Below are positions 29,032-32,576 of a stretch of DNA of 32,576 bases, piece after piece. The stretch comes from Methylococcaceae bacterium (GTDB lineage Bacteria > Pseudomonadota > Gammaproteobacteria > Methylococcales > Methylococcaceae): the NCBI GenBank assembly GCA_004299145.1, contig SCQD01000212.1, positions 1 through 32,576 of the forward strand, read 5' to 3'. How positions within the stretch are numbered: the first letter of the stretch is position 1; each line of letters opens with the position of its first letter. The position numbers were made by a program, and so were the translations under genes. The notes beneath the pieces were generated by a model that did no database searches, was not told the origin of the DNA, and saw only the letters and a list, made by a program, of their open reading frames with translations.

Positions 29032-31397
29032 CAGCGCTCCAGTCCGTCGACGGCGTCGCGGAATTCTTCTACGCAGGCGGTTAACCAGCGTATTCGGGTT
29101 GTGTCCAGTGGCGGCTGAATGTCTTTTGGTAAAAACACGCGCACCGAGCTTCTTGATGCGCTGTTCATAATGGCGTCACATTTGTATTTCCCGCCAGATA
29201 ATCTAGCGATTACTGCCGATAATCTATTGTTTGCTGCTTGAAATCGCTCGCCTTCGCGATTACACCACCACCGATAAAACCGGTGGATATCGGTGGAGGC
29301 GGCCGGGCTTACCGGAATGCCCAGTATTCCTGCTGACCAGTCCAGCCAAAAACGCTCTGTGTTGTCCATGGATAGCTCGATCAGCGCATGTTTGGCGTCG
29401 GTGTCAGGCGGCGGTGTCCAGGGCTTGAAATCGGATATATCCAGGTGCAATAAATGGTGATGCAACGCTGCAATGCCGCCAGATTCTATTTCGGCAGTGA
29501 CTTCGTCATAGAGCGTTTGCGGGAGTTTTGGCGGGGTATGGACCACGGCATAACGGCGGTCATCTTTTTCCAACACCAGCGGCTGGTGTTCATTGGACAA
29601 AAAACAAATATTGACGTGGTTTCGCTCTTCGTGCGCCGCCACGTTTTTGGGGTTTATGCGTATCCAGTCGCCTGTAATTAGGCACTTAAGTTTGTTTTTT
29701 AAGTGGAATAACTCCAGTCTGGCGACAACTTCATCGGCAATCAGAAATAGTTTCCGACTGGCCCAATCGTTGAATTTGTCTTCAATGGCCGCTTGGTCGA
29801 TAACCCGCGCATATTCGCCATAAATGGCCGCGTAACTCTCAAAAAACAGGTTTTTTCCAACGCCCTGGGGGCCATGGAATACCAGGGCGGTTTTCATTTT
29901 TGCGCCAGGGTGCTGGACGGGATAGGCCAGCCAGCAGAGTACCCATTGATAAACGTGGTGGCCGTTGGGTTCCTCATTGCACATGTAGGACAGCAATTCC
30001 AACAACCGTTCGCATGAGCCCGAACGCGGCACGGTGGGCCAGGCGCCCCATAGGTTGCACCGCAGGCCCGCTTTTTCGGTGGGGTCGAACCCCACTTCAG
30101 TCAGCCGCACAGCGGGCTTTTCCGACCAATCGGGATGGCGCCGCATGTCGCGCCAACCGTGTTCCGGCAGTAAATCGGATACTGCTGCGCGGCTGACCAG
30201 CATATGTTCCTGGTGATCGAATAAAGTGCCGCCTTCGGCGGTATAAACCAGGCTATACCGGGATATACAATTATCAACCGATATAATCGACCTAAGCGCC
30301 GCTTTCCCCGCCCCCCCTGGGTTGTGGTTTCGCGCGGATGCGGTTTTAGCCCGCCAGTTCAGCGCGTCCAGACAGGCTTCGATTTGAGCGCGTACCGAGT
30401 GGGTGCCCTCGATAAGTTGCAAGTCGTTGAAATCGCTGATTTTTTTGTTTCCGCGATCTTCAGCGAAAACGGGCGCGATCCATGCGCCATTGACCGCCAG
30501 CGCGGCGGCCTGGGCGGAGTTGACGCCGGCGTTTTGTTTGCCGTGTTCCTCGCCGCAATGCATGCAGGTTGGATTGTTTACTGGCGTTAAACATTTGCAG
30601 GCGCGACATTTTTGAACGTGGTCATCGTCTGCGCAGATCAGGATTTTTGAAGCGCGATAGCGCTTTTTCAGCGCCTCGCAGACGGGCAACAGGTTGCCGC
30701 TGTCGAAGGCCACCGCGACACATAAACCGGTTGCGGCATGTAGGCTGGCAGCCGTGGCGTAGCCTTCAGCGACCAGGATGAGGCTGTTATTGGGCAATCC
30801 CAGCAAGTGGAAATGCCCTTGCTTGGCAACGCCCTGCGGCCAATATTCTTTGTTGCGCCCTTTTTTCTTGATGGCATCTGCGTCACCGTACAGCACTTGC
30901 AGGCCGTGAATTTTGCCGTCGACGTCCAGCATGGGGACCAGCGCGTTGCCTTTCGGCGTATAGCGCAAGCCGTAGCCTGGCACGCATTTTGTCTCCAGGT
31001 AGGCACATGTGCCTGATTCGCTGGCGTGCTTGCTCCAGCACTTTGCCGCAACGCGCGCGGCACGGTCAGCGGCTATCTGTCGTTCATGTTCGGCCTGGCG
31101 CTTGTTTTCCGAGATGCGGATTTTCAGTGCCGTTTTCTGTTCATCACTGAGCCGCTTGCTGTTGACCTTGATTTTTTGCGCGTTGTTGTCAGAACCGTAC
31201 CAAACGCCAAATGATCCGACGAGTAACCACTCGTTATCATTCCCCTGTATTTCATGCAGGCAATACCAGCCGCGTTTTTCCCGTTCACCATCAACTTTGC
31301 ACCGCACCATACGCCCAGTCTCGATGACGGAAACGATCAGACCAGCGCCTTTAAGCTGGTGGAGTGCGGAATCGTAATTGCAGGCGGTGACAGTCAT
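29031..31397 (-). CDS. Phage primase-helicase (TOPRIM + P-loop)
   Basis: This is a 788-aa protein for replication initiation. The N-terminal 100 residues are of unknown type. A TOPRIM-like core follows, with LILVAEGYATAASLHAATGL (Glu211) and KILICADDDH (255-260). A zinc-binding cluster has Cys264, 267, 269, 278 and 281 (CRACKC...CMHC). The C-terminal helicase has Walker A GPQGVGKN (509-516), Walker B FLIADEV (551-557), SNEHQPLVLEKDDRRYAVV and a PPKLP turn, the DUF5906/SF3-like pattern. It would synthesise primers and unwind DNA. The ATG is 26 bases downstream of the 42-aa ORF and lacks a clear Shine-Dalgarno. The stop overlaps the next ORF. Confidence 0.88.
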   Translation of the reverse strand: MTVTACNYDSALHQLKGAGLIVSVIETGRMVRCKVDGEREKRGWYCLHEIQGNDNEWLLVGSFGVWYGSDNNAQKIKVNSKRLSDEQKTALKIRISENKRQAEHERQIAADRAARVAAKCWSKHASESGTCAYLETKCVPGYGLRYTPKGNALVPMLDVDGKIHGLQVLYGDADAIKKKGRNKEYWPQGVAKQGHFHLLGLPNNSLILVAEGYATAASLHAATGLCVAVAFDSGNLLPVCEALKKRYRASKILICADDDHVQKCRACKCLTPVNNPTCMHCGEEHGKQNAGVNSAQAAALAVNGAWIAPVFAEDRGNKKISDFNDLQLIEGTHSVRAQIEACLDALNWRAKTASARNHNPGGAGKAALRSIISVDNCISRYSLVYTAEGGTLFDHQEHMLVSRAAVSDLLPEHGWRDMRRHPDWSEKPAVRLTEVGFDPTEKAGLRCNLWGAWPTVPRSGSCERLLELLSYMCNEEPNGHHVYQWVLCWLAYPVQHPGAKMKTALVFHGPQGVGKNLFFESYAAIYGEYARVIDQAAIEDKFNDWASRKLFLIADEVVARLELFHLKNKLKCLITGDWIRINPKNVAAHEERNHVNICFLSNEHQPLVLEKDDRRYAVVHTPPKLPQTLYDEVTAEIESGGIAALHHHLLHLDISDFKPWTPPPDTDAKHALIELSMDNTERFWLDWSAGILGIPVSPAASTDIHRFYRWWCNREGERFQAANNRLSAVIARLSGGKYKCDAIMNSASRSSVRVFLPKDIQPPLDTTRIRWLTACVEEFRDAVDGLER

Positions 31398-31422
31398 GAG
31401 TTAATCAGTAAATTACAGTTCA

Positions 31423-31551
31423 CTATATTTCCAGCCGATACCCTACAGACAAAACGCGCGTCTTTTGACCCGTGTTCACGGCCTTCGGGAAGGACCCGCA
31501 TACCGGTTTTTTTTCAGCCATAATTTTTTGATATGGCGATTTTTTTGCCAC
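31423..31551 (-). CDS. Possible 42-aa protein upstream of the primase gene
   Basis: On the minus strand GAGGA lies six bases before a GTG at 31551. The ORF starts VAKKSPYQKIMAEKKPVCGS (GTG read as Met when initiating) and ends LSVGYRLEI at TAG 31423-31425. An internal ATG (residue 11) would give 32 aa. The product is basic. It stands just before the primase gene in the 272-bp gap 31398-31669, which otherwise holds only AT-rich sequence, and it may be cotranscribed with that gene. There is no family support. Confidence 0.4.
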   Translation of the reverse strand: MAKKSPYQKIMAEKKPVCGSFPKAVNTGQKTRVLSVGYRLEI

Positions 31552-31669
31552 CTATCTTCCTCAAAGTTTTCGACGTAAGTAAGCGATGACTTACAATAAA
31601 ACCGGGGCGAGACAGATCAAATGGGGTGCGGGTGCGAATCATCTATTGAAAATGCGTCAGCCCTTCGGG

Positions 31670-32576
31670 TCATGCTGTTGGCTTGTCGCTTGGCTTAGGG
31701 TGCATTGCTGCGTAATCCTCGTTGATTTCGCAGCCGACCCATTTGCGCCCCAGTTGTTGTGCCACTCTCCCCGTGGTCCCGCTGCCAAAAAATGGATCGA
31801 GCACGACATCACCCGGACGGCTACCGGCCAGAATGCAGGGGATAATCAGCGCGGGTGGGAAAACTGCAAAATGAGCGCCTTTGAACGGCGCGGTTGGGAT
31901 CGTCCACACGCTTCGCCGATTGCGTGTGTCGCCGTTGTAACTGACGTCTGCGCGCCCAGGACGATGCGTCCCATACCGCTGAGCAGGCGTCGTAGCCTGC
32001 TCGCGCTTATTGCAGGCGGCCCGCTTAAACGAGCAGGCGGCAGATGATCCACCACCCACTGCCGGTTCCCGTATCGCGTCGCAGTCGAAAAAGTAACGTC
32101 CGTTTTTTGACAGCAAAAAAATGTATTCATGCGCTCTGGTACAACGGTCTTTGACGGATTCCGGCATTGCGTTCGGCTTGTGCCATACCAAGTCCTGGCG
32201 CAGATACCACCCGTCGCTTTGCAGTGCGAATGCCACCCGCCAGGGGATGCCTATCAGATTTTTTGGCGGCAGGCCTGTCGAAACTTTTCCGCGCCCAATG
32301 CCGGTATTGCCGTGCAACGCCGCCGCGTGCTTACCACCGCTGCTTCCTCCCCACTTCCCGTCGTTTGCATAACTGTCACCCAGGTTCAACCATAGCGTCC
32401 CATCGTCGGCCAGTACGTCGCGCACCAGCGCGAAACACTCGATCAGCAAGGCAATGTATTCATCGGGGGTTTTTTCAAGCCCGATTTGGCGGGCGTCGCC
32501 GTAATCGCGCAAACCGTAATACGGCGGCGACGTTACGCACATTTGCGCTTTGATGCCATGGTCGATCATTGACTGG
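31670..32576 (-). CDS. DNA methyltransferase, N4-cytosine or N6-adenine type (5' end cut)
   Basis: At least 299 residues are visible; the frame stays open to the right edge and the start is outside. Beta-class motif order is seen: catalytic motif IV TSPPYYGLRDYGD early (about 13-25), then LADDGTLWLNLGDSYANDG, GIPWRVAFALQSDGWYLRQD, and the SAM-binding motif I VLDPFFGSGTTGRVAQQLGR near the C-terminus (about 257-276). SPPY is usual in N4-cytosine and also some N6-adenine enzymes. It would mark phage DNA, perhaps against host restriction. No cognate endonuclease is visible in the window, so it looks like an orphan modification enzyme. Confidence 0.9.
   Translation of the reverse strand, partial: QSMIDHGIKAQMCVTSPPYYGLRDYGDARQIGLEKTPDEYIALLIECFALVRDVLADDGTLWLNLGDSYANDGKWGGSSGGKHAAALHGNTGIGRGKVSTGLPPKNLIGIPWRVAFALQSDGWYLRQDLVWHKPNAMPESVKDRCTRAHEYIFLLSKNGRYFFDCDAIREPAVGGGSSAACSFKRAACNKREQATTPAQRYGTHRPGRADVSYNGDTRNRRSVWTIPTAPFKGAHFAVFPPALIIPCILAGSRPGDVVLDPFFGSGTTGRVAQQLGRKWVGCEINEDYAAMHPKPSDKPTA

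Noticed and set aside
28526-29170. Plus-strand ORF of 214 aa across the repeat array
   Set aside because: It crosses three minus-strand genes and gains its length from GC bias and the repeats; no motif seen.
31575-31594. gtaag...cttac inverted repeat as an operator
   Set aside because: Only 5-bp arms with a 10-base centre; too short to separate from chance in AT-richer DNA.

Overview
The window is about 32.6 kb of phage or prophage DNA, roughly 55-60% GC. Its gene content fits a lambda-like siphovirus of a proteobacterial host. A gammaproteobacterium is my guess; genus cannot be read from the sequence. Apart from one small gene, everything lies on the minus strand, tightly packed with many ATGA start/stop overlaps, so transcription runs from high to low coordinates. 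Both edges cut genes: a DNA methyltransferase on the right and a tail-hub-like protein on the left. No integrase, repressor, holin/endolysin or tRNA was found, so temperate or virulent lifestyle cannot be decided here.

Right part (about 32576-26468), DNA metabolism: a beta-class DNA methyltransferase, a 42-aa ORF, a TOPRIM/zinc-finger/P-loop primase-helicase, an array of 9-bp iteron-like repeats, an 89-aa protein, a ParB-like nuclease-fold protein, a radical SAM protein of spore-photoproduct-lyase type, and a 36-aa basic protein with a perfect ribosome binding site. The methyltransferase/ParB/radical SAM combination is the best candidate for an undescribed nucleic-acid-modifying system.

Middle part (26159-16360), packaging, head and connector, largely in lambda order: TerS, TerL, a Mor-family regulator, a 94-aa probable moron, gpW-like, portal, S49 protease with a nested scaffold, gpD-like decoration protein, major capsid protein, FI/FII-like connectors, gpZ-like and gpU-like proteins. 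Three REP-like elements sit in frame inside coding regions, and an 86-bp perfect inverted copy of part of terS lies upstream of that gene.

Left part (16345-1), tail: a membrane/coiled-coil protein, tail tube protein, a tail assembly chaperone with a probable programmed -1 frameshift, a lone plus-strand two-helix membrane protein, tape measure, minor tail and tip proteins, then fibre-like proteins. These include a Kelch-like propeller protein, a four-repeat 871-aa protein and a 284-aa protein made of 14-residue tryptophan repeats. The hub-like protein at the edge is not closed within the window.

The whole reads as one early-to-late set: replicate and modify DNA, package it, build the head, build the tail, build the adsorption apparatus. 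Regulation is suggested by the Mor-like protein and by a pair of direct repeats upstream of the portal genes.
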